A DNA stretch of 64,000 nt, taken from assembly GCF_050003625.1 (NCBI RefSeq), contig NC_134398.1, positions 62,194,891-62,258,890 on the forward strand, written 5' to 3'. Of the stretch, positions 1 through 11,879 are shown one piece after another (within the stretch, counting starts at the first letter, position 1; every line of letters begins with the position of its first letter). Position numbers and translations under genes: made by a program. The notes under the pieces were generated by a model. The model made no database searches. It had not been told where the DNA came from and was given only the letters and a program-made list of their open reading frames with translations. The DNA comes from Haematobia irritans (lineage: Eukaryota; Arthropoda; Insecta; Diptera; Muscidae).

Positions 1-251
1 AGTGTGAGCAAACGTTTAAAATGTACGATATGTATTTTTGTACGTACGTACATTGGGGAAAACACAACGTGTTCTTTTAGTAATTGTTTTCAAAAACGGC
101 AAATGTCAAAATATATCTCTAGTATGTGTTGTAAAAGTAACAACAGTACTTTCGATCAATTTCATCCCCTATTACTACAAAGATGTTTGTAATGAACGTC
201 AAATAAATGCAATTAAACGATCTTATTTATATTTAATTTTTTAGTTTTCTA

Positions 252-905
252 CACTGAAAAAAATATTGTCGTGAAGTCAAAGATTCCATGTCCTTAGAAT
301 AAGAATGCAAATTTTGCTTAACATGGAAGACGCATTTCTCTAAAATAAAGTTTTTTTTCTTGTCCAAAAGGCAATAAACTTTTGAATGAAGTTGTACTGT
401 CCTTATAATTAAGTAATTTTACTTAAAAATGTGTATCATAATATGAAAGATAAAATTTTTGAGGTAAGGTCAACGTGACTTTAATAATTAGGAAAAATTC
501 TTTAAAATTAATAAAATTGTCTTTAAATTTGTTTCCTGTTTGCATCTTGCCTACAAAGCAAAAAATCGTTAAAAAATAAGACACGTTTTTCAACACTTTA
601 TTTTAAAGACGCTTTTTACTTGAAACATAGCATAATTTCTACTGGAAGTCGAGTCTTAATATGGAAAAAAAATAACTCGTTAACTCGTTTTTAAAGGATT
701 TTGATAACAACTGACGAAAAAATCTAAAAAAATGAAAAATTAACATTTGCTTCCTAGAAGCAAGTACATAACCCCCAAATTTAAAAGAGAATTACGTCTT
801 TAAAGTATACTTACTTGTATTCTCCGCTTCTTTGGCTCGGAATTAATACCCAAACTGTTAAAGTAAAGCCAAAATCTTTGGAACTGGGCATGCTTTTTTT
901 CAGTG
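252..905 (+). mobile_element. MITE family A, Tc1/mariner-like, TA target duplication
   Basis: Bounded by TA on both sides, starting CACTGAAAAAAATATTGTC and ending TTTTTTTCAGTG, so the terminal inverted repeat is about 12 bp (CACTGAAAAAAA). 654 bp, no reading frame of note. Full-length relatives lie at 24374-25009 and 48068-48680, and truncated ones at 1402-1663, 4396-4922 and 10868-10970. TA duplication plus CACTG termini fits a non-autonomous Tc1/mariner-type element. Confidence 0.8.
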
Positions 906-1270
906 TAAGGACATTCATATTTGCTTTACTATTGTACTATATCCTAGCATTCTCTTATTTCTGATATTAGTTCTCCAAAAATTTAATAAAAATTATGGAT
1001 AGTTTCAATTTTGGTTGAAAAATGTGCGCATATACATTTATTATACTATAAAGGGAAAAAAGCGAAATTAGGTAACACTAGATCTGAGTAAGAATATTCG
1101 TGGGTATACCACGGACTGATGTCGATGGAGGTTGTTGCAAACATAAACATACACACACATTACAAATATAACAAAACCTCTTCTCTACGTCTGTTGCAAA
1201 ACAAAAAAACTTTCGGAGAGTAGTTACTTCTACTCTGTGTATAGACTTTCAATTCCAATCAGCGTTGCCG

Positions 1271-1292
1271 TTTTGGTCCGATCGGACCAAAA
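1271..1292. repeat. Perfect 22-bp palindrome of the TTGGTCC motif
   Basis: TTTTGGTCCGATCGGACCAAAA is self-complementary, and further TTGGTCC/GGACCAA motifs follow to about 1355. In the second copy (49948-50065) the same motif has expanded to more units with a GATAGG variant. Confidence 0.8.
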
Positions 1293-1401
1293 TTGGTCCA
1301 AAAGATTTCTAATTTTTAAATTTGTTCCGATGGTCAGACCAAACAGAATTTGGTCCATTTTCATAAATTTGGTTTCTATCACATATTAAATAGTAGATGG
1401 T

Positions 1402-1663
1402 GCACCGCAAAGAATATTGTCGGGAGGCCAAATACTTCACATGCTTCAAATACGAATTTTGCTTAGAATAGAAGACGTATTTATCTGAAAAAAAAAGTTT
1501 TTCCTTGTCTAAAAGTCTCTAAACTTTTCAATGAAGTCTGTTTATCCTTATAGCTAAATGATTCGACATAAAAATTTGTATCCTAACATGAATGCAAATT
1601 TCGTTTTAATGAAGTCAAAATGGATTTAATATTTCTGAAAAAATCTTCAAAATTAATAAAATG
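1402..1663 (+). mobile_element. Degenerate MITE A fragment
   Basis: AGAATATTGTCGGGAGGCCAAA and the following 250 bp track the 5' half of the MITE at 252-905, without recognisable termini. It is also present, shorter, at 50115-50280. Confidence 0.65.
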
Positions 1664-1728
1664 CCAATTAATGAATTGTTGATTGAAACGAGCTCGAGGC
1701 TCGTTTCAATCAACAATTCATTAATTGG
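1664..1728. repeat. Perfect 30-bp inverted repeat with 5-nt spacer
   Basis: Arms 1664-1693 and 1699-1728 are exact reverse complements around TCGAG. The arm begins CCAATTAATGAATTG. It lies inside the stretch missing from the second copy near 50278. Confidence 0.9.
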
Positions 1729-1807
1729 AAAAATCAAATACAGGTCGAATACAATAAAAACAAGTTTATAATTAATAAAATGTTTCAACACATTGTTTTA
1801 AAGTCAT

Positions 1808-2589
<782 letters not shown>

Positions 2590-2651
2590 AAAACTCAATT
2601 GAACAAATAATACAATGTTTGTACTATAATTTTCTCGAAGAGAATCCCTGA

Positions 2652-3305
2652 TTTCCCCGAAGAAGATTGTGCTCATTCTCTCACATAATTTTCACTTCCA
2701 CGAAATTTTTTAGTTCTTGGCACCTTTTTCTGTAATACAAATAATGTCGAAGAAATTATTCAATTTTATAAATTTTTTAAATTTTACCTTTCGCCTGGAC
2801 GGAGAATCGAACAGAGGATCCTATAGTTTGTAAGCCAATACACTATCCACTGGGCTACGTAGACAATTATCGTTATAAGTCAACAGTAGACAATTATAGT
2901 TATAAGTTACTTTTATCTAGCATAGTTTGCAGCGCCCACGAGCCCATGCAAACATAACATTATTTAACAGAAACATACATTTGTTGGTCACGTGGAGCAG
3001 TGGTTAGCATGCCTGCCTTGCATGCAAAGGGTCGTGGGTTCAATCCCTACTCCGACTGAACACAATTTTTTTTTTTAATTTACACATTTATATTTATACT
3101 ATATTAAATTTTTATAATGAAACTTCGAAATGTGGGTTATTACAGAGTTACAGTCAGAAACAGTACTTGATATAAACGAAATGGACTGAACTTTTGGATA
3201 AAATATTTTTTTTTTATTGCAAAAATAACAATTTTGTAACAAAAAACTGTTTTTGGTATAAAAGTTTGAAATTTTGGAAGGAATTCAAAAACTATAACAA
3301 AAGAA
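2652..3305. repeat. Repeat with two divergent tRNA-like modules (copy 1)
   Basis: Module 1 (minus, 2792-2861) reads GTAGCCCAGTGGATAGTG as A box and GTTCGATTCTCC as B box. Module 2 (plus, 2985-3058) reads TGGAGCAGTGGTTAGCATG as A box and GGGTTCAATCCC as B box. They point away from each other across about 120 bp. The outer flanks also match 27665-28702, so the whole arrangement is one repeat family. The left end is lost at the junction with 1-2642. These are not intact tRNA genes; the acceptor stems do not close cleanly. Confidence 0.75.
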
Positions 3306-4395
3306 GAACGTGGAGTCGAGTATAAACATACATAAATAATTTTATAATATACACATGAATTTATTTATGCATTTAAAACTTATCGTGTTTTGTACTAAAT
3401 TTCATTTTTACCTTTAAGGACGGCATTAAGTTGGCATTATCTTTCTAAAATGACTCTTTTTTGCCTTTTACTTTTCTTTAACAATTCATTTTAAAGAAAA
3501 TAAACTTTTTCAATTGTTTTTGCTGCAAAACTCGAACTTAATGCCCGCTTTTATATTTGAAGGTGTCCGTCAACTCCTCTTGGACTACTTATTAATAAAG
3601 AGGAACTAAACTTTGTTTTTATATATTTTACTGTTTAATTTTTCACTATTTCCTCCTTTTTTATGTTACTGTCCCAACTATAGAAAGAGTTTAGTGCCCT
3701 TTTGTTATTTATGAAGATTTCTTTTAAAGAACCAAGAAAAAAATTGAGCCCATAATGCCAAATTGATAAACAAAACACATGTCCGCACATACATAAAATG
3801 CTGCTCTCAAGGCGATATTTTTTCACATATCTATTCTCTTGGTTCCGAATGTATATTCTCTTTGCTCCGATTACTCATTCTAATATTCAAATTAAATACT
3901 ATTTAGACTTAAGCATATCAAATTGTTGTCCTTATCATAAAACAGTTTTCCGAAACAACATACAAGCGGTTTCACAGAAATTGCTCTCTTTTCATTTTCT
4001 CGCTGTATTATGTTGATATCTTTTGTCAATCCTCCCGGTTTCCATCACTATTTCTTTCTCTATACTCTTTATATATGTTTACATTCACACATATTATTTT
4101 TATGAAACATTCATGCCTAAAACATAATATATTCTAACATATGTGTCCCAAACATTTAGTGTTAGTTTAGGAACATTACATGTTTCACTTAAATATATTG
4201 TGCTTTAAAATTGTGCCCGAAACACATTTTAATTATATCGGAATATATGAAAAACATATTTTTCTAACAGTGTGTATATGGGAATATAAACCTTCATATA
4301 GCTTCCAACAAATTTGAAGTATTTAAGATGTTATCAAAATGTTTAGTCTACAAAGTCGGTCCCCCAGACTTTTGACTTTCCATAATTGTTTTCTG
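3306..4395. other. AT-rich stretch with no supported gene
   Basis: No convincing coding sequence. A 135-bp MITE candidate at 3417-3553 has inverted ends (GGCATTAAGTT and AACTTAATGCC). About 4080-4290 is rich in AAACATAT/ATATGTTT motifs like those at 54360-54620. Confidence 0.5.
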
Positions 4396-4922
4396 CACTG
4401 AAAAAATATTGTCGAGAGGCCAAAGATTTCATGTCCTTAAAATACGAATGCAAATTTTGCTTAGCATAGAAGACACATTTCACAAATATAAAGTTTTTTC
4501 TTTGTCTAAAAGTCGATAAATTTTTCAATGAAGTCGTATTGTCCCAATAATTAAGTGATTTGACTTAAAAATGGGTATCATAACATGAAAGAAACATTTT
4601 TTGAGGTAAGGTCATCTTGATTTTAATAACTCAGAATAATTCTTTAAAATTAATAAAATTGTCGTTGAATTTGTTGTCTTTTTGCATCTTAACTACAAAG
4701 CAAAAAATCGTTCAAAAATGGGACATGTTTTTCAACACTTTCTTTTAAAGACGCTTTTTACTTGAAACTTAGCATAATTTCGACAGGAAGTCGTATCTGA
4801 ATTTGGAAAATAAAGTTGTCGTTAACTCGATTATAAAGGACTTTGATAGCATATGATGAAAAGAGCTGAAAAAACGAAAAATTAAAATTTGCTTCCTAGA
4901 AGCAAGAACAAAGACCCAAGTT
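4396..4922 (+). mobile_element. MITE A, 3'-truncated
   Basis: Begins CACTGAAAAAATATTGTCG and follows the family to CCCAAGTTTAAA, where the HINE at 4923 starts. The missing 3' end is not found after that HINE. Confidence 0.75.
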
Positions 4923-5339
4923 TAAACAAGTAAGGAAAGTCTAAAGTCGGGCGGGGCCGACTATATTATACCCTGCACCACTTTGTAGATCTAAATTCTC
5001 GATACCATATCACATCCGTTAAATGTGTTGGGGGCTATATATAAAGGTTTGTCCCAAATGCATACATTTAAATATCACTCGATCTACAAAATCTATAGAC
5101 TCAAAATTTAAGTCGGCTAATGCACTAGGATGGAACACAATGTTAGTAAAAAAATATGGGGAACATTTAAATCTGCAATTTTAAGGAAACTTCGCAAAAG
5201 TTTATTTATGATTTATCGCTCGATATATATGTATTAGAAATTTAGGAAAACTAGAGTCATATTTACATCTTTTCGACTAAGTAGTGGCGATTTTACAGGG
5301 AAAATGTTGGTATTTTGACCATTTTTGTCGAAATCAGAA

Positions 5340-6170
5340 AAACATATATATGGGAGCTATATCTAAATCTGAACCGATTTCAACCAAATTTGGCACGCAT
5401 AGAAACAATGCTAATTCTACTCCCTGTGCAAAATTTCAACTAAATCGGAACAAAAATTTGGCCTCTATGGTCATATGAGTGTAAATCGGGCGAAAGCTAT
5501 TATGGGAGATATATCTAAATCTGAACCGATTTCAACCAAATTTGGCACACATAGCTACAATACTAATTCTACTCCCTGTGCAAAATTTCAACTAAATCGG
5601 AGCAAAAAATTGGCCTCTGTAGTCATATGAGTGTAAATCGGGCGAAAGCTATATATGGGAAATATATCTAAATCTGAACCGATTTCAACCAAATTTGCCA
5701 CGCATAGCTACAATGCTAAATCTACTCCCTGTGCAAAATTTCAACCAAATTGGGCCAAAAACTCTGGCTACTAGAACCATATTAGTCCATATCGGGCGAA
5801 AGATATATATGGGAGCTATATCTAAATCTGAACCGATTTCAACCAAATTTGCCACGCATAGCTACAATGCTAAATCTACTCCCTGTGCAAAATTTCAAGC
5901 CAATTGGGCCAAAAATCTGGCTTCTGCGGCCATATAAGTCCATATCGGGCGAAAGATATATATGGGAGCTATATCTAAATCTGAACCGATTTCAATCAAA
6001 TTTTGCACAGTTGACTATACGACTAAATGTTATGTTTGTACAAAATTTCAAGCAAATCGGTATAAAACTCTGGCTGCTGGGTCCATATTAGTGCATATCG
6101 GGCGAAAGATATATATCGGAGCTATATCTAAATCTGAACCGATTTCTTCCAAAATCAATAGGGTTCTATT
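5340..6170. repeat. 154-bp tandem units inside the HINE
   Basis: The phrase GGGAGCTATATCTAAATCTG recurs about every 154 bp, followed by ACCGATTT, GCATAG and CCCTGTGCAAAATTTCAA. 154 is not a multiple of 3, so no frame stays open across units, unlike the 153-bp array at 7960-8900. Confidence 0.85.
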
Positions 6171-6300
6171 CTGACCCAAATTAGGAACATGTGCCAAATT
6201 TGAAGGCGATTGGACTTAAATTGCGACCTAGACTTTGATCACAAAAATGTGTTCACAGACAGACGGACATGGTTATATCGACTCAGGGACCCACCCTGAG

Positions 6301-6750
6301 CAGAGAATGAAGCCGACCTATTTATGTCGGCGGCGGCTAACACTAAATTTTTGACTCCGGCGGCGGCGGCTTGACGGCTAAGCCGATAAAAAATTGTCTG
6401 TGCAAAATTATCTATTATAAAATCAATTTGAAGTTTTCCGAATTGTAATGAGATTAGTTGTACAACCAATCTTACAATCAAATTTACATTTCATTCAAAT
6501 TTTTTGAGCTAAATTTTTGTAAAACTATTATAGAAACTTGATACTAATTGATTGAAAGTGAAAGTTCAAAATTTTGGCAAAAACTATAACAAATATTATT
6601 AAATTTTTCTGATATAAATCAATATTTTAGATTAATTGGCGGCTAAATTTGAGTCGAGATGAGTCGACATATTCGGCGGCGGCGTCGACTGCTAAAAACG
6701 GGTCGGCGATGGCTAAAATCGGCGGCGCGACTCGGCGGCTTCATTCTCTG
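6301..6750. mobile_element. hAT-type MITE with 8-bp target duplication
   Basis: Starts CAGAGAATGAAGCCG and ends CGGCTTCATTCTCTG, a perfect 15-bp terminal inverted repeat. It is flanked by ACCCTGAG on both sides (6293-6300 and 6751-6758), splitting the normal HINE text at CCCTGAG. An 8-bp duplication with CAG-type ends is diagnostic of hAT. The 450-bp body has CGGCGG-rich ends, an AT-rich middle and no transposase. Confidence 0.92.
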
Positions 6751-7149
6751 ACCCTGAGCATTATTCCCAAAGACACCATGTGTCTATCTCGTCTCCTTCT
6801 GGGTGTTACAAACATACGCACTAACTTATAATACCCTGTTCCACAGTGTGGCGCAGGGTATAATTAAAACAATATATCAATGTGTTACAATTTGTTAAAA
6901 TATTACAAATGTTAAAAAAAACAAGTAAATACGGCCGTAAGTTCGGCCAGGCCGAATCTTATGTACCCTCCACCATGGATTGCGTAGGAACTTCTACTAA
7001 AGGCTGTCATCCACAATCGAATTACTTGGGTTGCGATAACACTTGCCGATGGCAAGGTATCGTAAAACTTTTTAACACTGTCTTCTAAATTGTAAGTTAG
7101 CCCATACGGGGTATATATTAAACAAAAAAAGGCCGATTAAATACGTATA

Positions 7150-7785
7150 TAATCTAGTTTGACAAAATTTTCTATAGAAATAAAATTTTGACAAAATTTT
7201 CTATAGAAATGAAACCTTGACAAAATTTTCTATAGAAATAACATTTTGACAAAATTTTCTATAGAAATAAAAATTTGACAAAATTTTCTATAGAAATAAA
7301 AACTTGACAAAATTTTCTATAGAAATAAAATGTTGACAAAATTTTCTATGGAAGTAAAATGTTGACAACATTTTCTATAGCAATACAATTTTGACAAAAA
7401 TTTCTATAGAAATAAAATGTTGACAAATTTTTGTATAGAAATGAAATTTTTTACAAAATTTTCTATAGAAATAAAATTTTGACAAACATTTCTATAGAAA
7501 TAAACTTTTGACAAAACTTTCTATAGAAATGAAATTTTAACAAAACTTTCTATAGTAATAAAATTTGACAAAATTTTCTATGGAAATAAAGTTTTGGTAG
7601 ATTACAAAATTTTCTATAGAGATAAAATTTTGACAAAATTTTCTATGGAAATAAAATTTTGACAAACATTTGTATAGAAATAAACTTTTGACAAAACTTT
7701 GTATAGATATGAAATTTTTACAAAACTTTCTATAGTAATAAAATTTGACAAAATTTTCTATGGAAATAAAGTTTTGGTAGATTAT
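7150..7785. repeat. Minisatellite, about 29-bp units
   Basis: About 20 units of TTGACAAAATTTTCTATAGA plus AATAAAAT. A higher-order duplication is visible: 7480-7608 and 7660-7782 are matching multi-unit blocks, both ending GTTTTGGTAGATTA. Confidence 0.9.
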
Positions 7786-7959
7786 TTTTGGCGATATGGA
7801 CCAATTTTTGTGTAATAAGTCATCGGCTATATATAACTAAAGACCGATATGGACCAATTTTTACATGGCTGTTAGAGGCCATATATTGAGAAAATGTACC
7901 AAATTTCAACCGTATCGGATGACTTTTGCTCCTCCAAGAGGTTCCGGACGTCAAATCTG

Positions 7960-8900
7960 GGGACGGTTTATATGGGAACTATATATAATTATGGACCGAT
8001 ATGGACCAATTTTTGCATGGTTGTTAGAGACCATATAGTAACACCATGTACCAAATTTCAACTGGATCGGATGAATTTTGCTCTTCCAAGAGGCTCCGGA
8101 GGTCAAATCTGGGGATCGGTTTATATGGGGGCTATATATATAATTATGGACCGATATGGACCAATTTTTGCATGGTTATTAGAGGCCGTAAACTAACATC
8201 AGGTACCAAATTTCAACCGGATCGGATGAATTTTGCCCCTCCAAGAGGCTCCGGAGGTCAAATCTGGGGATCGGTTTATATGGGGGCTATATATAATTAT
8301 GGACCGATATGGACCAATTTTTGCATGGTTGTTAAAAACCGTATACTAAGACCACGCACTAAATTTCAACCGGATCGGATGAATTTTGCTCCTCCAAGAG
8401 GCTCCGGTGGTCAAATCTGGGGATCGGTTTATATGGGAGCTATATATAATTATGGACCGATATGGACCAATTTTTGCATGGTTGTTAGAGGCCGTATACT
8501 AACATCAGGTACCAAATTTCAACCGGATCGGATGAATTTTGCCCATCCAAAAGTCTCCGGAGGTCAAATCTGGGGATCGGTTTATATGGGGGCTATATAT
8601 AATAATGGACCGATATGGACCAATTTTTGCATGGTTGTTAGAGACCATATACTAACATCAGGTACCAAATTTCAATCGGATCGGATGAATTTTGCCCCTC
8701 CAAGAGGCTCCGGAGGTCAAATCTGGGGATCGGTTTATATGGGGGCTATATATAATTATGGACCGATATGGACCAATTTTTGTATGGTTGTTAGATACCG
8801 TATACTAAGACCACGTACCCAATTTCAACCGGATCGGACGAATTTTGCTGCTCCGGGAGGCTCCCCAAGCCAAATTTGGGGATCGGTTTATATGGGGGCT
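7960..8900 (+). repeat. 153-bp tandem array with a long open frame
   Basis: Six to seven units beginning GGGGATCGGTTTATATGGGG. Most units are about 153 bp (51 codons), so one frame remains open from 8046 to 9188 and would read as repeats of QIWGSVYMGAIYNYGPIWTN. I do not call this a gene: the same DNA phrases occur out of frame in other HINEs, and the frame runs on into the microsatellite and the 3' tail. Confidence 0.85.
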
Positions 8901-9020
8901 ATACGTAAACGTGGTCCGATATGGCCCATTTTCAATACCATCCGACCTACATCAATAACAACTACTTGTGCCAAGTATCAAGTCGATAGCTTGTTTCGTT
9001 CGGAAGTTAGCGTGATTTCC

Positions 9021-9094
9021 ACAGACGGACGGACAGCCGGACAGACGGACAGACGGACGGACGGACGGACGGACGGACGGACAGACGGACGGAC
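9021..9094. repeat. GACG/GACA (GTCY) microsatellite of the HINE
   Basis: Tandem GGAC/GGACA units just before the conserved HINE tail. Shorter versions occur at the same place in the other HINEs (1950-1978, 31288-31310, 36955-36993, 49720-49745). Confidence 0.85.
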
Positions 9095-9229
9095 ATGCTT
9101 AGATCGACTCAGAATTTCACCACGACCCAGAATATATATACTTTATGGGGTCTTAGAGCAATATTTCGATGTGTTACAAACGGAATGACAAAGTTAATAT
9201 ACCCCCATACTATGGTGGAGGGTATAAAA

Positions 9230-10820
9230 ACTCTATATATTTACAAATAATTAATAAGCAAAAATTAAACTGTAAAATCAACATAGCAATCAAAAGTATT
9301 TCATCACCTCGTAATTAAGTAATGTCTATCTAATAGAAATTCTATTGTATTAATCATGAAAAATTATATTAAACTTTAAATACTGGTTGGGTATGAGTGT
9401 TTATAATTTGTGTCCTATTATGATTAAATGTATTAAGTATGTGTATGTGTAACAGATTAGAAAGAATTTATTTATTGCATTTCGATTATGATTATTTCCC
9501 CTATATTTTTTTGCTAAGGTAATTAACCACAAACGATTTATCAATGAATTATTAATGACTAAGCTCAATACAATTGAATATAAGAAGGCAAAAAATAACA
9601 GCAATTTAAACTCTTTGCAATGCAATTTACTAAACTGAGATAAAAACTGTAATCCTCGGGGAATTTTGTGAATTACGTTTTTGTGAACTAAATAAAGTGC
9701 TTTGAAATTGTGCGTGGTAGAGTGGAATAAGAAATAATGAGAGTTCATTATAACGGACAAAATTATTAGAAAAATATATTCCATTTTTTGGTCGTATATA
9801 ATACTATGTTGTAAAGCGTTTAAATACAAATTAGGTGTGAAAATCAATTCGTGAAATGCCAAAAGTCGTATCAAAGTTTTGGTAAAAAAGAGGCCGGGAT
9901 TTTGGGCCAACAACACTATATGTTTACAGCGCGACAATGAACCGTCTCATACCACATAGATTCTTCTGGAGTTGTTAGCCAAACATTTAATCCATATCGT
10001 TCTTCATCCATTATATTCGTATGAAACTAAAATCCACAATTAAATATAACTCACTCAAAATGTTCACTGAAAATTGTGCCTTACACTGCATGGTAGCCTT
10101 ATTTTAAATTTAACTATGAAATAAATTCTTAAACTTTGTTAATATTACATCAATTATGCTTCCACTAACATTAAAAATTGCCTCTAAAATGCGATTATTT
10201 TGGATTAGATTTTATCATGGTAATTATGTACTCGACAAATGTCGACAAAACTGAAACTCCTAAAGAAAAACATTTTACACAAAATAGTTGCAAATGAATA
10301 ATGTTGCGTTTTTGGAGTTTTATTTATTTGAATTTTCTTTTATTTCATTTACAATATAAAACATTTAAAATTGCATTGAAACTAATTTGTATGTTCCATG
10401 TGCATGCACATATGTTTAAATGTGTGATGTTATTTTTCCGGCTGTGCTGTTTTAGGAATTAAGGGCAGAACAAAAAAAATGCTTTTGACTTCTTGCTGGT
10501 CAAAAATGCAGCAACACCACAAATACCGCCATTCATTTCAACTTCAGACCAGGGGAACCATTATTTAAACATACACATACTCCCGCAGAGACTATGGCTA
10601 ATGTCCCATTTTCCGAGAAGAAGCATGAAAAAGTAAATCGCATCCGCGTCGCTGACAAAGGTACTACGATGGGGGTGAGTTAACAAGCAGCGACCCCCAC
10701 ATTTCCTTCTTGTTTGTGATAGCGGATGTAGTTAGCACAGTATTGCAATGTTGTGATTAAAATTTTAATATTAAATTATTAAACATAAACACAGAAAAAC
10801 GCGCCTTGTTAAATTAATAC
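9230..10820. other. Repeat-poor stretch, no confirmed gene
   Basis: AT-rich, not recognisably part of the repeat families seen elsewhere in the window. The minus-strand open frame at 9401-9937 is rich in Leu, Ile and Phe but has no recognisable motif, and I treat it as chance. The only exon-like item is at 10594-10674. Confidence 0.5.
10594..10674 (+). CDS. Weak candidate first coding exon
   Basis: An ATG opens 27 codons (start MANVPFSEKKHEKVNRIRVA, end ADKGTTMG) and is followed directly by a good donor, GTGAGT, at 10675; without splicing a stop follows two codons later. Codon use here is less AT-biased than the surroundings, and it lies in the window's longest repeat-poor stretch near its 5' half. 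I do not recognise the peptide and cannot identify a downstream exon. It could be an orphaned or chance exon. Confidence 0.25.
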
Positions 10821-10867
10821 TAAAATAAGTGAGTAAAGTAGAAAGTCGGACAGGGCCGACTATATGA

Positions 10868-10970
10868 TACACTGAAAAAAACATTGTCGCGATGCCAAAG
10901 ATTTCATGTCCATAAAATACGAATGCGTTGTTTGCTTAGCATAAAAGGCGCATTTCCCTGATATAAAGTG
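10868..10970 (+). mobile_element. MITE A 5' fragment in a HINE 5' remnant
   Basis: CACTGAAAAAAACATTGTCG and the next 80 bp match MITE A; the rest is missing. It follows a short HINE-like 5' piece at 10826-10867 (AGTAGAAAGTCGGACAGGGC), a subtype also seen at 55317 and 63060. Confidence 0.65.
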
Positions 10971-10990
10971 GACATAAGGCACAATATTTT

Positions 10991-11030
10991 TTGGGGATAT
11001 GACCGCACAACTCGCGGTCATAATCCCCAA
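10991..11030. repeat. Hairpin TTGGGGATATGACCGC / GCGGTCATAATCCCCAA
   Basis: Inverted 16-17-bp arms around ACAACTC with one mismatch pair. The ATGACCGC and GGTCAT words are those of the Foldback/Mutator-like TIRs at 11227 and 21848, so this is probably a solo TIR fragment. Confidence 0.7.
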
Positions 11031-11752
11031 ATCCAAAAGTTTAGATGAGGTATGTAAATATGTAAAATATTTTTTAATATTCTCGGTAAAAATTGTATTA
11101 CTCCTTTTCAACATAACGGTACAATTGTTGAAACGCATTTTTGGGTGCAGTGCCTTTTGAAGTATTCAGTCAGTTGTTTGCGAGCCAAGAATGAGTGAAG
11201 TTCTCCAATTTGAATTTGTTGGGGGTGCCGACCGGACAAATCCCCCAACGGACATATCGCCCAAAATGATTTTTGGGCTTTATGACCTCCCATGGGGCGG
11301 TCACATCGCCCAATTTTAGTTTGGGCTTTATGTCCTCCCTCATCGCGGTCATAAGCCCCACAACAAAAGTGTATGTGTTATAACTGTTTGAATATAAAGA
11401 ATAGTTTAAAATAAAAAAATATATATTTTTTTCAAGTACCCATCACCAGCACATCGATCATCTCACCTCGTTCCAATTTTAATGTTTAGAACAAGATAAT
11501 AAAACGAAAGTTGTAAGAATGTGAGGATGAACTGAATGTGATGAATTTAAAAAAGGATTCACGCGCACGATTTGGAGAGAGATGTGATGATCGACGTGCT
11601 GCTGAACGATTAACGAAAGATGCAAGAACATCACATTCAGTTCGTCCTCAAGTTCTTGCATCTTTCGTTTTATTAACTTGTTTTAAAAAATTGATACAGT
11701 TATACTGACATGTCGTTCGTAACCTTCGTAAACATTAGTAATTCCTTTTTCG

Positions 11753-11797
11753 GTCGTTCCATTTCATCTTATGGGTAATAAGATGAAATGGAACGAC
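11753..11797. repeat. Perfect 20-bp hairpin inside Foldback element 1
   Basis: GTCGTTCCATTTCATCTTAT and its exact complement flank GGGTA; outside this the arms continue for about 10 bp with one mismatch. Element 2 (22390-22430) has only one arm, so this copy gained a fold-back duplication. Confidence 0.85.
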
Positions 11798-11879
11798 AGA
11801 AAAAGGGACATCAATAAAATAATAGCATCTTCATTCATCATACATATTATTTATTATTTCAGTTACTGGGGTGGAACAC

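Larger units (their letters stand above)
4923..6868 (+). mobile_element. HINE type 1 with internal tandem units, hosting a hAT MITE
   Basis: The 5' end is AACAAGTAAGGAAAGTCTAA followed by the GC-rich GTCGGGCGGGGCCGAC segment and ATTATACCCTGCACCAC; the 3' end is the hairpin ACCCTGTTCCACAGTG/GTGGCGCAGGGTAT. The body contains roughly six 154-bp units. The 5' ATACCCTGCACCAC and the 3' hairpin arm are related sequences. No transposase is present; movement would depend on a Rep/helicase supplied elsewhere. Confidence 0.75.
6918..9229 (+). mobile_element. HINE type 2, full length
   Basis: The 5' end is AACAAGTAAATACGGCCGTA followed by TTCGGCCAGGCCGAA; the 3' end is the hairpin ATACCCCCATACTATGGTGG with AGGGTAT. 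In order it holds a minisatellite, a 153-bp tandem array, a GACG microsatellite and the conserved tail (GATCGACTCAGAATTTCACC). The same 5' segment recurs at 23735-24252, 52740-53355, 54640-54792 and 63602-63757. Confidence 0.75.

Noticed and set aside
2985..3058. Functional tRNA gene
   Set aside because: Same reasons; it is part of a dispersed repeat with a second tRNA-like module in opposite orientation.
7150..7785. CRISPR-like array
   Set aside because: Units are contiguous with no unique spacers and the context is eukaryotic.
8046..9188. 380-codon frame as a repeat protein gene
   Set aside because: Lies wholly in a non-coding HINE; the frame persists because the tandem period is 153 bp, and it runs through the microsatellite and element tail.
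9401..9937. 178-codon minus-strand frame as a membrane protein gene
   Set aside because: AT-driven Leu/Ile/Phe content without motif, proper start context or neighbours; likely chance.
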